A stretch of 35,372 bases of DNA from Lachnoclostridium sp. (GCA_021770065.1 JAETRR010000042.1:1-35372), one strand, 5' to 3'. Counted from the first letter of the stretch, positions 1-7,564 are shown. The notes: generated from the sequence alone by a model not told the origin. Program-made: numbers and translations.

Positions 1-1
1 G

Positions 2-910
2 ATTGCTGCAGGACGCATGGTTGATGGAAGATATACAGTACAGACCGTGTTGAAAAGGTTCGGATTTGTAGAGGGAGATCATTTGACGAATGCCGGAAAT
101 GTCTTGTTTGGAAATTCGCATCCAGTGACTTTAAAAGCGGCTGTTTTCGCAACGGATGAAAAACTTACATTTTTGGATATACAGATGTATGAAGACAACA
201 TTTTGAATCTTCTTGGAATAGCGGAAAAATATATTTTGAAAAACATAAACTGGCGAAGCGAGATTGTCGGTATGGAGAGGGAGGAAATCCCGGAAATTCC
301 AGTTGCGGCGGTAAGGGAGATTTTAGCGAACAGCTATGCCCATGCAGTGTATAACGGCAGTACATACCATGAAATTTGCATACATCCGGGGAAGGTTACC
401 ATATATAGTCCGGGTTCTTTTGCGAGTACATACAGCCCGGAAGATTATATCAACAAAAATCTCCAGTCTTCTATACGGAATGCCGCAATTTCTAAAATTT
501 TGTACTTGAATAGGTCAATTGAGCAGTTCGGAAGTGGATTTAAGCGTATCAACAGTTTGTGTAAGGATGCGGGGGTAAAGTATTCGTATGAATTTGCGGA
601 CAATGGATTTACATTTATTTTTTACAGAAAGACAAAAAATATCCTTGCACGGAAGACTGAAAATAAGACAGATGGCACTGTAAATGACATTGAAAGTGGC
701 ACTGTAAATATTTCTCTAAACAAGAATGAGCAGGTAGTATATGGTCTGCTTGGGAAGAATCCTTATTACACAAGACAGGAACTGGCAGATGCCACATCAA
801 AATCATTGAGGACGATCCAGCGGACATTGGATTCTTTGCGAAAGAAGGATTTAATAGAAAGAATCGGAAGCGACAAATCAGGATATTGGGGGGTTAAGAA
901 CCTTGATTGA
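2..910 (+). CDS. ATP-binding transcriptional regulator, AlbA_2/HATPase_c_4 type (5'-partial)
   Basis: The frame is open from base 2 through the first ATG at 17, so the gene very likely begins before the window and its N-terminal Schlafen/AlbA_2-type DNA-binding domain is missing. A GHKL-like ATPase fold follows. REILANSYAH (about residue 105) resembles the N-box of this family, where REALVNALAHRDY is usual. YSPGSF and FGSGFKRI resemble the later ATP-binding glycine boxes. A low-complexity linker with two GTVN units, encoded by a 13-base direct repeat at 673-685 and 697-709, leads to a C-terminal winged helix (about residues 235-297) with TRQELADATSKSLRTIQRTL as recognition region. The family is known as putative transcriptional regulators; the regulated gene cannot be told from here. 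The gene is visibly more AT-rich than sfsA-mutY downstream, which hints at separate acquisition. Confidence 0.8.
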   Translation: MAAGRMVDGRYTVQTVLKRFGFVEGDHLTNAGNVLFGNSHPVTLKAAVFATDEKLTFLDIQMYEDNILNLLGIAEKYILKNINWRSEIVGMEREEIPEIPVAAVREILANSYAHAVYNGSTYHEICIHPGKVTIYSPGSFASTYSPEDYINKNLQSSIRNAAISKILYLNRSIEQFGSGFKRINSLCKDAGVKYSYEFADNGFTFIFYRKTKNILARKTENKTDGTVNDIESGTVNISLNKNEQVVYGLLGKNPYYTRQELADATSKSLRTIQRTLDSLRKKDLIERIGSDKSGYWGVKNLD

Positions 911-1218
911 ATGAAATAAGCAATCCATGCCGACAAATAGAACAAATGTTTGCATAATATACCTATCGCTACATTAGGATGATGTCGCACGAAAAAACTG
1001 ACAGCTCCCGCTTAAGATTTTAATAGTCTATGAAAATTCTGCAATTTGTGATAAAATACAAAGGATGTCTCAATTGCTTTACGGAATCTTAATAAAAATA
1101 TAGAAGGAAGTTAATAAATCTGCGATAACATATTGAAAGGCTGGAAGGTAATACCTGTTCATTTCCGCGGACGGACCCTGTCTGCCGGAGTATAACAGTA
1201 AGCAGATTGAAAAATACT
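911..1218. other. Intergenic stretch without a recognisable gene
   Basis: These 308 bases hold the LexA-like site described separately and no convincing ORF. The longest short frame after a fair start (ATGATG near 978) runs only about 14 codons. A TAAAAT at 1052-1057 could be a -10 box, but its -35 region is poor. No terminator hairpin for the upstream regulator gene is evident. Confidence 0.5.
930..958 (+). promoter_or_regulatory. LexA-like operator (939-952) inside a weak promoter
   Basis: AGAACAAATGTTTG at 939-952 matches 13 of 14 positions of the Gram-positive LexA/DinR consensus CGAACRNRYGTTYG. It lies between a possible -35 (CCGACA, 930-935) and -10 (CATAAT, 953-958) spaced by 17 bases, a usual place for a repressor site. 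No SOS gene follows closely; the first ORF downstream is sfsA, some 260 bases away, followed by the repair gene mutY. One such near-match in 35 kb could occur by chance. Confidence 0.35.
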
Positions 1219-1899
1219 ATGAAATACAGTCATATAGAACCGGCAGTTTTTCTGGAACGTCCCAATCGCTTTATCGCTTACATAGAGCAGGCGGGAAAAC
1301 GGGAAATCTGTCATGTAAAAAATACGGGCCGGTGCAGAGAGCTGCTGCTGCCCGGAACACAAGTGTATGTACAGCGTCAGTTCAGCCCGGCGAGAAAGAC
1401 GCCTTTTGATCTGATTGCCGTGAAAAAAGGAGACCGCCTGATCAATATGGACTCCCAGGCTCCGAACAAGGTAACGGCGGAATGGCTCCGCACAGGCAGC
1501 TTCTGCAGTCCGGATGCCGTGATAAAACCGGAATGCCGTTATGGGAATTCCCGGTTTGACTTTTATATTGAGGACGGCCCGCGTAAAATCTTTATGGAGG
1601 TAAAGGGCGTCACTCTGGAGGAAGAGGGAGCAGTCCGCTTTCCGGATGCGCCGACTGAACGCGGCGTTAAACATATTCAGGAATTGACAGAATGCAGAAA
1701 AGCCGGCTATGAAGCATATATATTTTTTGTGGTTCAGATGAAAAACGTACTCTTCATGGAGCCTAATGACCGGACACATCCGGCCTTCGGAGAGGCTCTG
1801 CGAAAAGCTGCGGCAGAAGGCGTCGGCGTATTTGCCAGGGATTGTCTGGTACAGCCCGACGAGCTGAAGATAAACAGAGAAGTTGAGGTTCGTTTGTAA
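1219..1899 (+). CDS. sfsA: SfsA family DNA/RNA nuclease-like protein
   Basis: This is a 226-residue SfsA protein of the family's usual length. The start at ATG 1219 gives MKYSHIEPAVFLERPNRF, matching the conserved N-terminus (an OB-like region with RPNRF). An in-frame TTG at 1207 would add four residues; neither start has a strong ribosome binding site. The second half carries a PD-(D/E)XK-type core, RFDFYIE followed by IFMEVKGVTL and FPDAPTERG, around residues 110-150. Family members bind nucleic acid and were first named as sugar fermentation stimulation proteins in Escherichia coli; the true substrate is unsettled. The TAA stop is directly followed by the mutY ATG with no gap, so the two are almost surely co-translated, which suggests a link to nucleic-acid maintenance. 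Confidence 0.93.
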   Translation: MKYSHIEPAVFLERPNRFIAYIEQAGKREICHVKNTGRCRELLLPGTQVYVQRQFSPARKTPFDLIAVKKGDRLINMDSQAPNKVTAEWLRTGSFCSPDAVIKPECRYGNSRFDFYIEDGPRKIFMEVKGVTLEEEGAVRFPDAPTERGVKHIQELTECRKAGYEAYIFFVVQMKNVLFMEPNDRTHPAFGEALRKAAAEGVGVFARDCLVQPDELKINREVEVRL

Positions 1900-2955
1900 A
1901 TGGAAGAATTACAGGAAATTACCGTCCCCCTTTTAAAATGGTATGACGGCCATGCGCGTGTGCTGCCCTGGCGTGAGGATCCTTCTCCTTACCGGGTATG
2001 GGTATCCGAGATCATGCTCCAGCAGACACGGGTGGAGGCAGTAAAGCCTTATTTTGAGCGATTCTTAAGGGAACTTCCCACCATCCGTTCCCTGGCGGAG
2101 GCACCGGAAGACCGGCTTATGAAGCTGTGGGAAGGACTGGGCTACTATAACCGGGTCCGCAATATGCAGAAAGCAGCCAGAGAGCTGACCGAAGAATATG
2201 ACGGCGAGTTGCCGGCGGACTTTGAACGTATCCTGAAGCTTCCGGGGATCGGGAGCTATACGGCCGGTGCCATAGCTTCCATAGCCTTTGGAATACCCAG
2301 GCCTGCGGTGGACGGCAATGTTCTTCGGGTCCTGTCAAGAGTCCGGAAAAGCTATGAGGATATTATGAAGCAGTCTGTCCGCAGGAGCTTTGAAGAACAG
2401 ATCCGGGCTGTGATTCCAAAGGATCGGGCAGGAGATTTTAATCAGTCTCTCATAGAGCTGGGAGCGATTGTGTGCGTGCCGAATGGAGCGCCCAGATGCG
2501 GAGAATGCCCTCTGAAAGAGCTTTGCAGGGCACATGCCGGCGGTGTGGAACTGGAGCTCCCCAAAAAGGCGCCGCCTAAAAAGAGACGGATTGAAGATAG
2601 AACCATATTGGTATTGATTTCAGACAATAAGGCCGCTCTGAAAAAACGTCCCCCAAAAGGGCTTCTGGCAGGGTTGTATGAGCTGCCCAATCTGGAAGGC
2701 AGGTATGACAGCGGGGAAGTCCTTAACTATGTCAGGGAACTTGGCCTGTCACCCATCCGCATCCAGCCGTTGCCGGAGGCAAAGCATATTTTCAGCCACA
2801 TTGAATGGCATATGGCCGGATATGCGGTGAAGATTGAAGAGCCGGAGGAGGAGCCGGAAGGGTTTTTCTTTGTGGAAAAGGCACAGATGGAGGAGAAATA
2901 CTCTATTCCGGCGGCATTTGGAGCTTATACGGAATATTTTAAGCATCGTTTTTAA
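1900..2955 (+). CDS. mutY: A/G-specific adenine glycosylase MutY
   Basis: This 351-residue protein excises adenine mispaired with 8-oxoguanine or guanine in base excision repair. The N-terminal helix-hairpin-helix/GPD fold shows WVSEIMLQQTRVEAV (catalytic Glu region), LPGIGSYTAGAIASIAFG (the hairpin) and AVDGNVLRVLSR with the conserved Asp. A four-cysteine iron-sulfur motif follows near residue 192 as CVPNGAPRC-GEC-PLKELC; the first spacing is seven residues rather than the six of the classic enzymes. The C-terminal part (about 225-351) is the NUDIX-like domain that recognises 8-oxoguanine, including KHIFSHIEWHM. The ATG begins at the base after the sfsA stop, and its ribosome binding site lies inside the end of sfsA. 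Confidence 0.96.
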   Translation: MEELQEITVPLLKWYDGHARVLPWREDPSPYRVWVSEIMLQQTRVEAVKPYFERFLRELPTIRSLAEAPEDRLMKLWEGLGYYNRVRNMQKAARELTEEYDGELPADFERILKLPGIGSYTAGAIASIAFGIPRPAVDGNVLRVLSRVRKSYEDIMKQSVRRSFEEQIRAVIPKDRAGDFNQSLIELGAIVCVPNGAPRCGECPLKELCRAHAGGVELELPKKAPPKKRRIEDRTILVLISDNKAALKKRPPKGLLAGLYELPNLEGRYDSGEVLNYVRELGLSPIRIQPLPEAKHIFSHIEWHMAGYAVKIEEPEEEPEGFFFVEKAQMEEKYSIPAAFGAYTEYFKHRF

Positions 2956-3065
2956 GATATACGGCATAAAGGACGAAAATATAATTAGATAAGTATTCTC
3001 ATATGCAGAATACCGGCAGAACACTTCTGAGAAAAAGACAGCAAAAGAACATTGAGGTGAGAGAA

Positions 3066-4220
3066 ATGTATGATGCAATCGTAATCGGTTCCGGAATTGC
3101 CGGAGCTGCCGCAGCCAGGATATTGGCGGAGGAACAGAATAAATCCGTACTGGTGCTGGAGAAAAAGGCACACATCGGCGGTAACTGCTACGACGAGGAA
3201 GATGCCCATGGAATTTTAGTCCACCGGTACGGGCCGCATATTTTTCATACCAGTGACGAGGAGGTATATGCCTGGCTTTCCCGTTTTACAGACTGGTATG
3301 CTTTCGGCCATGAAGTAGTGGCGAAGGTGGGAGAAAAACTGATTCCGGTGCCTTTTAATCTGAACACCTTAAGGCAGGTTTATGGGGAAGAAAAGGCTGC
3401 GATCCTTGAACAGAAACTTAAAGATACTTTCGGGGAGGGGGCCCGTGTGCCCATACTTAGGCTTCGTGAGCAGCAGGATCCCGAGATCCGGGCAATTGCG
3501 GACTATGTCTATGAAAATATTTTCCTAAAATATACCATGAAGCAGTGGGGACAGAAGCCGGAGGAAATCGATCCTGCAGTTACGGGTCGGGTTCCGGTGG
3601 TGATTTCCCATGACAACCGGTATTTTGGCGACAAATACCAGGGAATGCCGAAAGACGGTTATACGCCCATGTTTGAAAAAATGCTGGATCACCCTCTGAT
3701 CGAGGTGCGCATAGGAGTAGATGCAAGGGATGTGATGGAGCTTTCGGAAGACACGGGAAAAGTGCTGCTCTATGGAGAGGAATTCAATGGCTGCGTGATT
3801 TACACGGGGCCGGTTGACGAGCTGTTCGGATGCCGTTTCGGGCGCCTGCCTTACCGCTCTCTTCATTTTGATTTTGAACATCTTGACATTCCCGATTACC
3901 AGGGGCACAGTGTGGTCAATTATACGGTGAGCGAGGAGTTTACCAGAATTACGGAATTTAAATATCTGACCGGACAGAAGGCGGAGACGACAACGATTGT
4001 CCGGGAGTATCCGTTTGCCTACACGGGAGCAGAGGGAGAGATTCCCTATTATGCAATTATGAATCCGGAAAATAATAAGCTGTATGAGAGGTATGCGGCT
4101 CTTGCGGAGCAGTTTTCCCATTTTCATCTATTGGGACGGCTTGCGGAATATAAATATTATAATATTGACGCCATGGCCGGAAAGGCAATTGCACTGGCAA
4201 GAAGCCTGGAAAAAAACTGA
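3066..4220 (+). CDS. glf: UDP-galactopyranose mutase
   Basis: This 384-residue FAD enzyme interconverts UDP-galactopyranose and UDP-galactofuranose, supplying the furanose donor for surface polysaccharides. The N-terminus YDAIVIGSGIAGAAAARIL holds the dinucleotide-binding GxGxxG. HIGGNCYDE, RYGPHIFHT and the middle NYTVSEEFTRITEFK region are typical of bacterial Glf, as is the C-terminal GRLAEYKYYNIDAMAGKA. The chosen ATG at 3066 follows GAGGTGAG at a good distance and starts exactly at the family's N-terminus; the in-frame ATG at 3003 would add 21 residues without a binding site. It is the first gene of the glycan locus and implies a galactofuranose-containing polymer. Confidence 0.95.
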   Translation: MYDAIVIGSGIAGAAAARILAEEQNKSVLVLEKKAHIGGNCYDEEDAHGILVHRYGPHIFHTSDEEVYAWLSRFTDWYAFGHEVVAKVGEKLIPVPFNLNTLRQVYGEEKAAILEQKLKDTFGEGARVPILRLREQQDPEIRAIADYVYENIFLKYTMKQWGQKPEEIDPAVTGRVPVVISHDNRYFGDKYQGMPKDGYTPMFEKMLDHPLIEVRIGVDARDVMELSEDTGKVLLYGEEFNGCVIYTGPVDELFGCRFGRLPYRSLHFDFEHLDIPDYQGHSVVNYTVSEEFTRITEFKYLTGQKAETTTIVREYPFAYTGAEGEIPYYAIMNPENNKLYERYAALAEQFSHFHLLGRLAEYKYYNIDAMAGKAIALARSLEKN

Positions 4221-4226
4221 AGCGAA

Positions 4227-4257
4227 TTTACCCTTTAGTGCCGTCGCGCAGCGACTT
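4227..4257 (+). repeat. Intergenic repeat type 1, copy A (31 bp)
   Basis: Thirty-one bases starting TTTACCCTTTAGTG and ending in the small palindrome GTCGC-GCA-GCGAC plus TT. An identical copy lies at 4364-4394 in the same gap, and diverged copies lie at 15151, 17304 and 22393, always between genes of the glycan locus. Confidence 0.9.
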
Positions 4258-4278
4258 TAAGTAGATATTACGGAACTG

Positions 4279-4368
4279 GTAAAGTCGCAAAGGCGCACGA
4301 GAGGAACTTTCATGAGTGCTTTTCGAATGAAAGTTTCTCTCAATACCTGTGTGTCGAAGCGACTTTAC
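4279..4368. repeat. MITE-like nested inverted repeat (90 bp)
   Basis: Perfect 10-base terminal inverted repeats GTAAAGTCGC (4279-4288) and GCGACTTTAC (4359-4368) enclose a 15-base hairpin stem. Its left arm is GAGAGGAACTTTCAT (4299-4313), its right arm lies at 4327-4341, and it is complementary except for one G-T pair, with a 13-base loop. Just upstream, GATATTACGGAACTGG (4264-4279) is shared with the gap at 20537-20674. There is no ORF inside. The structure fits a short non-autonomous element or an RNA hairpin in the operon. Confidence 0.75.
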
Positions 4369-4406
4369 CCTTTAGTGCCGTCGCGCAGCGACTTAGAATA
4401 GGAGGA
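4364..4406 (+). repeat. Intergenic repeat type 1, copy B, carrying the ribosome binding site
   Basis: The second identical 31-base copy (4364-4394) continues into GCGACTTAGAATAGGAGGA (4388-4406), a 19-mer found again unchanged at 22405-22423 before another gene. Its AGGAGGA is the ribosome binding site for the ATG at 4411. Confidence 0.88.
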
Positions 4407-4410
4407 CGAT

Positions 4411-5436
4411 ATGAAACTTTTATCTATTATTATTCCATGCTACAATTCGGAAAACTATATGCGCAACTGTATCCACTCGCTTCTGGTAGGAGGCGAGGAG
4501 GTAGAGATTATCATTGTGGACGACGGCTCTGTGGACGGGACGGCGGCTATCGCAGACGAGTATGCAGAGAAGTACCCTTCTATTATTAAGGCGGTGCATC
4601 AGGAGAACGGCGGCCATGGAGAGGCAGTCAATACAGGGCTCCGCAATGCCACGGGGCTTTATTTTAAGGTGGTGGACAGCGACGACTGGGTATCCATTTC
4701 CGCTTACAAAGAGATACTGAAAACTCTGGAAAATCTGGCAGGGGCAAGACCTCTGGTGGATATGCTGATCAGCAATTTCGTTTATGAGAAGGAAGGCCAG
4801 AAGCGTAAGAAGGTTATGAGCTACCGTTCCGCGTTTCCCCAGGATCGGGTGTTCACCTGGGACGATGTAAAGTTTCTTCTGAAAGGGCAGTACATTTTGA
4901 TGCACTCCGTCATTTACCGGACAAAGCTTCTGCGCGAGTGTGAACTGGAACTGCCAAAGCACACCTTTTATGTGGACAATATTTTTGTTTACCATCCGCT
5001 GCCTTATGTGAAGTATCTGTACTATATGAATGTGAATTTTTACCGGTACTATATCGGACGTGAAGATCAGTCGGTCAATGAGAAGGTGATGATCAGCCGT
5101 CTGGATCAGCAGCTCAAGGTAAATTATCTGATGATTGACGATTACAAGCTGACGGATCCGAGGCAGATTCCGAACCGGAAGCTGCGGCACTATATGAAAA
5201 ATTATCTGGAGATTATTATGGTGGTTTCTTCTATCATTGCCATCCGCTCCGGAACGAAGGAGAATCTGGAGAAGAAGTATGAGCTGTGGAAGTATCTGAA
5301 GAAGAAGGATCCGAAGCTTTATTATGAGCTGAAATGGGGAATCATGGGAAGGAGCATGAACCTGCCGGGAAGAAGCGGACGGAAGATTTCGGAGACGGCT
5401 TACAAGATTGCGAATAAGTTTGTCGGGTTTAATTAA
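4411..5436 (+). CDS. Glycosyltransferase family 2 protein
   Basis: This is a 341-residue GT-A fold glycosyltransferase. The N-terminus LLSIIIPCYNSENYMRNCI is followed by the nucleotide-binding IIIVDDGSVDGT (about 32-43), the ENGGHGEAVNTG stretch and the metal-binding VVDSDDWV (about 88-95). There is no membrane segment, so it should act in the cytoplasm on a nucleotide-sugar donor. The sugar cannot be told from sequence; UDP-galactofuranose is only a guess from the adjacent glf. The start is clear: AGGAGGA, supplied by the intergenic repeat, lies four bases before the ATG. The C-terminal third is rich in lysine and tyrosine, common in such enzymes from Lachnospiraceae. Confidence 0.88.
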   Translation: MKLLSIIIPCYNSENYMRNCIHSLLVGGEEVEIIIVDDGSVDGTAAIADEYAEKYPSIIKAVHQENGGHGEAVNTGLRNATGLYFKVVDSDDWVSISAYKEILKTLENLAGARPLVDMLISNFVYEKEGQKRKKVMSYRSAFPQDRVFTWDDVKFLLKGQYILMHSVIYRTKLLRECELELPKHTFYVDNIFVYHPLPYVKYLYYMNVNFYRYYIGREDQSVNEKVMISRLDQQLKVNYLMIDDYKLTDPRQIPNRKLRHYMKNYLEIIMVVSSIIAIRSGTKENLEKKYELWKYLKKKDPKLYYELKWGIMGRSMNLPGRSGRKISETAYKIANKFVGFN

Positions 5437-5468
5437 AGTTTTTACAACATATTTGCCTGCTGTATAGC

Positions 5469-5497
5469 TTGAAAAAAATGCTGGTTTTGCCTATAAT
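5469..5497 (+). promoter_or_regulatory. Sigma-A-type promoter for the small antitoxin-like gene
   Basis: TTGAAA (5469-5474), a 17-base spacer and TATAAT (5492-5497) form a near-consensus promoter 34 bases before the ATG at 5531. The small gene is therefore probably transcribed on its own rather than from the glycan operon. Confidence 0.75.
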
Positions 5498-5530
5498 AAA
5501 AAATATCAAAATGAAAGAAGGGTTTAGCGT

Positions 5531-5743
5531 ATGAGCAACAGAGAAAGAATCGTTGAATTGTTAGACGTTATACCAGATTATAAAATCGGATATGTACTTG
5601 CATATGTTCAAGGAGTGGCGGCAGATGAAGAGGCGGACAATCTTTTCTGCCAAAGAATGGTAGAAAGTTATGAAAATGCGTCAGATGAGGATAAAGAAGA
5701 GGTGTCCTTCGAGGAATGTCTGAAGGAATGGGGGCTTGATTGA
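5531..5743 (+). CDS. Small acidic protein, probable antitoxin of a decayed RelE-type system
   Basis: This 70-residue acidic protein begins MSNRERIVELLDVIPDYKI and ends EEVSFEECLKEWGLD. It resembles the short antitoxin-like proteins found before RelE/ParE-type toxins in Clostridia, which I recall only as a general pattern. The binding site GAAGGG lies eight bases before the ATG, and a near-perfect promoter stands upstream. Its TGA overlaps an ATG (ATGTATCAG) that opens a frame beginning MYQIIIKKKAKK, a typical start of such a toxin, but this frame is quickly replaced by a terminator. The gene is AT-rich relative to its neighbours. It could instead be an unrelated small hypothetical protein. 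Confidence 0.6.
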   Translation: MSNRERIVELLDVIPDYKIGYVLAYVQGVAADEEADNLFCQRMVESYENASDEDKEEVSFEECLKEWGLD

Positions 5744-5781
5744 TGTATCAGATTATCATCAAAAAGAAAGCCAAAAAAAAG
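5743..5781 (+). pseudogene. Remnant of a RelE/ParE-type toxin start
   Basis: Thirteen codons from ATG 5743 read MYQIIIKKKAKKK, matching the usual N-terminus of small RelE-family toxins, and overlap the antitoxin-like stop as a working toxin gene would. From about 5774 the sequence turns into a terminator hairpin and then the 3' end of the opposite-strand PAP2 gene. The remaining codons of the toxin (some 75 in a normal family member) are gone. The frame stays open to 6030, but the later residues show no toxin features. Confidence 0.5.
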
Positions 5782-5814
5782 ATGCCAAGGGTTTTTCCCT
5801 GGACATCTTTTTTT
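5774..5814. terminator. Bidirectional intrinsic terminator
   Basis: An 18-base A-rich arm (5774-5791, ending GATGCCAAGGG), a TTTTT loop and an 18-base arm ending in seven T residues pair with only two mismatches. The A and T tracts at both ends allow termination on either strand. This suits its position between the plus-strand antitoxin-like gene and the minus-strand PAP2 gene. Confidence 0.82.
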
Positions 5815-5825
5815 ACTTCTTGTAC

Positions 5826-6488
5826 TCAGGCTCCCACCGGCTTCCGCTTCCTGGCGCGCGCAAAGGAAAAGTCCGTGTGGTATACCAGCTGCTCCATCAA
5901 AATTCCCAGCAGCGTTCCGGCAATCACATCCAGCATAGAATGCTGTTTTAAAAACATCGTAGCCAGTATGATGGATACCATCAGAAGGAAGGAGCCGCTT
6001 CGAATCCAGACATTTCCTCCCAGCTTCTGATTTTTCGTCACAGCCACATGAGCCGCAATGGAATTGTACACATGAATACTGGGGAAAATATTGGTTGCCG
6101 TATCCGCCCGGTATAGAATAGAAACGGCAAAAGTAAAAATATTATGCCGCTCAAAGGAAGCGGGCCTGAGCAGATGGCCGTTGGGATATATGGTAGATAC
6201 AGCCAAAAACAGCGTCATCCCCGTAAACAGGAAAATGCAGTACTGATAAAATTCCCGTTTCTTATCAAGCTGAAAAAACAAATAAACAAAAACGGCAGCT
6301 ACATATACAAACCACAGCAGGTAAGGTACAATAAACACTTCCGAAAAAGGAATCAGGTCATCCAGGCCTACATGAATCACATGGTAGGGCAGGTTCGCCC
6401 GGCTCTCAAGCCATATGAACCAGGGCAGATAGATAAATGCATAGAGCAGGACAAAAGCATGCCGGTATTTATAAAGAAAAGCCTTCAT
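5826..6488 (-). CDS. PAP2-superfamily membrane phosphatase
   Basis: This 220-residue multi-pass membrane protein has about five to six hydrophobic segments. The PAP2 signature appears as YPNGHLLRP (first motif, with the RP pair), PSIHVYNSIAAH (PSxH) and SMLDVIAGTLLG (the SxxxDxxxG motif with its Asp). Family members remove phosphate from phosphatidic acid, undecaprenyl pyrophosphate or related lipids, or act as phosphotransferases of the Aur1 type. The chosen ATG (complement of 6486-6488) follows GTGGAAGAT. An upstream in-frame ATG, giving MEKKILRKEVED, lacks a binding site. It is the last gene of a reverse-strand block with the diacylglycerol-kinase-like gene, so lipid phosphate turnover, possibly recycling of a lipid carrier, is likely. 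Confidence 0.85.
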   Translation of the reverse strand: MKAFLYKYRHAFVLLYAFIYLPWFIWLESRANLPYHVIHVGLDDLIPFSEVFIVPYLLWFVYVAAVFVYLFFQLDKKREFYQYCIFLFTGMTLFLAVSTIYPNGHLLRPASFERHNIFTFAVSILYRADTATNIFPSIHVYNSIAAHVAVTKNQKLGGNVWIRSGSFLLMVSIILATMFLKQHSMLDVIAGTLLGILMEQLVYHTDFSFARARKRKPVGA

Positions 6489-6547
6489 ATCTTCCACTTC
6501 TTTCCTTAAAATCTTCTTTTCCATTATATGATGATTTTCTGAAAGGA

Positions 6548-6576
6548 AGTATATCACTTTGAAAATGCCAATACAA
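6548..6576 (-). promoter_or_regulatory. Possible promoter for the PAP2 gene
   Basis: On the minus strand TTGTAT (complement of 6571-6576), 17 bases and TATACT (complement of 6548-6553) lie about 60 bases before the PAP2 start. The gene could thus be expressed independently of the upstream kinase-like gene. An AT-only 8-base inverted repeat (6587-6605) sits just upstream. Confidence 0.45.
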
Positions 6577-6627
6577 TGACCTTTCGAATATTTTAAGAAA
6601 ATATTTAAAAATAAATCCGGCATCCAG

Positions 6628-7560
6628 TTAACACAGGTTCGGCCTTCCTCCAATCAGAGTCAGCGCTCCGGGAAGGCAGGAAACCGTGAGCACATCCTCC
6701 GGCGCGTAAGGTTCCCCGTCCGTATGAAAGGGAAGAGGCTTCTCCGGGCGTATCTCCAGAGATTTTACACGGTACTGATGAATTCCCCTGAAAATATTGT
6801 GCCATCCCCGGTATGCCGTGGGGAACATAAGAGCAATGGTCAGCTTGCTTAAGCCCTCCACCACACACACATCCAGAAACCCGTCATCCGCTTTTGCTGC
6901 CGGGCACATTTTCAATCCGCCTCCCTCATAGGGACAGTTTAGGGCGGAGAGAAAATAAGTGCGCGGAAACCGCAGCTTTTTGTGCCGATCCAGGGTGAGC
7001 CGCACGGGAACGGGACGAAACAGAAGAATCTGCTTCAGAGCAATACCCACGTAGGTCAGTTTGCCAAGCCCAAAGCGGTTTAATGCATTTTTGATGGGAG
7101 AGCCGAGGGCCTCCTGACAGACCGCGGCGTCAAAGCCGCAGCCGCAGCTTCCCGCAAACCGCCGCGTCCAGGAGCCGTAGGTGATAAGTCCCACATCAAT
7201 CCTTTGAAAATAAGAGGGGTGCAGGATATTCCAAAGAGCATCCTCCGGCGCGGCGGGCAGCCGTAAGCTTCTGGCAAAATCATTGCTGGAGCCGGTGGGA
7301 ATATAGCCGAAAGTAACCTTTGCAAAATCCTGGATACCGTCCACAACCTCATTTACCGTACCGTCTCCGCCGACGGTTACAAGGGTGAGCTTTTCATCCC
7401 GGAGGGTGATTTCCTTTGCCAGCTTTGTGGCGTGATAACGGTAGGCGGTGAAGAACACCCGGTATTCAATCTGTTCCTGTTCCAGAATCCGCTCCACGAT
7501 CTGCCAGACAGTCCGGCCTCTTCCGGAGCGTGAACCGGGATTGACGATAAAATAGTACAT
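6628..7560 (-). CDS. Diacylglycerol kinase family lipid kinase (YegS/DgkB-like)
   Basis: This is a 310-residue protein of the DAGK catalytic family. It starts MYYFIVNPGSRSGRGRTVW, has the nucleotide-binding VTVGGDGTVNEVVDG (about 58-72) and then GYIPTGSSNDFARSL. The second domain is the beta-sandwich typical of DgkB/YegS, with KMCPAAKADDGFLDVC and a C-terminal HTDGEPY motif. It should phosphorylate diacylglycerol or a similar lipid at the inner membrane face. ATG 7560 matches the family N-terminus. ATG 7575 (adding MRDNR) is also possible; it would follow GAGGGGG and overlap the upstream gene by 11 bases. It lies directly downstream of the putative fucosyltransferase, so the two are co-transcribed. 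Confidence 0.9.
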   Translation of the reverse strand: MYYFIVNPGSRSGRGRTVWQIVERILEQEQIEYRVFFTAYRYHATKLAKEITLRDEKLTLVTVGGDGTVNEVVDGIQDFAKVTFGYIPTGSSNDFARSLRLPAAPEDALWNILHPSYFQRIDVGLITYGSWTRRFAGSCGCGFDAAVCQEALGSPIKNALNRFGLGKLTYVGIALKQILLFRPVPVRLTLDRHKKLRFPRTYFLSALNCPYEGGGLKMCPAAKADDGFLDVCVVEGLSKLTIALMFPTAYRGWHNIFRGIHQYRVKSLEIRPEKPLPFHTDGEPYAPEDVLTVSCLPGALTLIGGRPNLC

Positions 7561-7564
7561 TCTG

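Noticed and set aside
2956..3065. A promoter or terminator between mutY and glf
   Set aside because: No -35/-10 pair or hairpin good enough to report could be seen.
4221..4410. The repeated GTCGC-GCA-GCGAC units as a CRISPR array
   Set aside because: Only two exact units with non-uniform content between them, and the intervening sequence is itself palindromic; diverged copies are scattered over 18 kb.
5836..6030. The tail of the frame starting at 5740 as a real C-terminus of the toxin
   Set aside because: It is antisense to the conserved PAP2 gene and shows no toxin features after the first dozen codons.
6587..6605. AATATTTT-AAG-AAAATATT as a terminator of the diacylglycerol-kinase-like gene
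   Set aside because: The stem is made only of A and T pairs with no run of T after it on the minus strand, so it is too weak; it was only noted as an inverted repeat.
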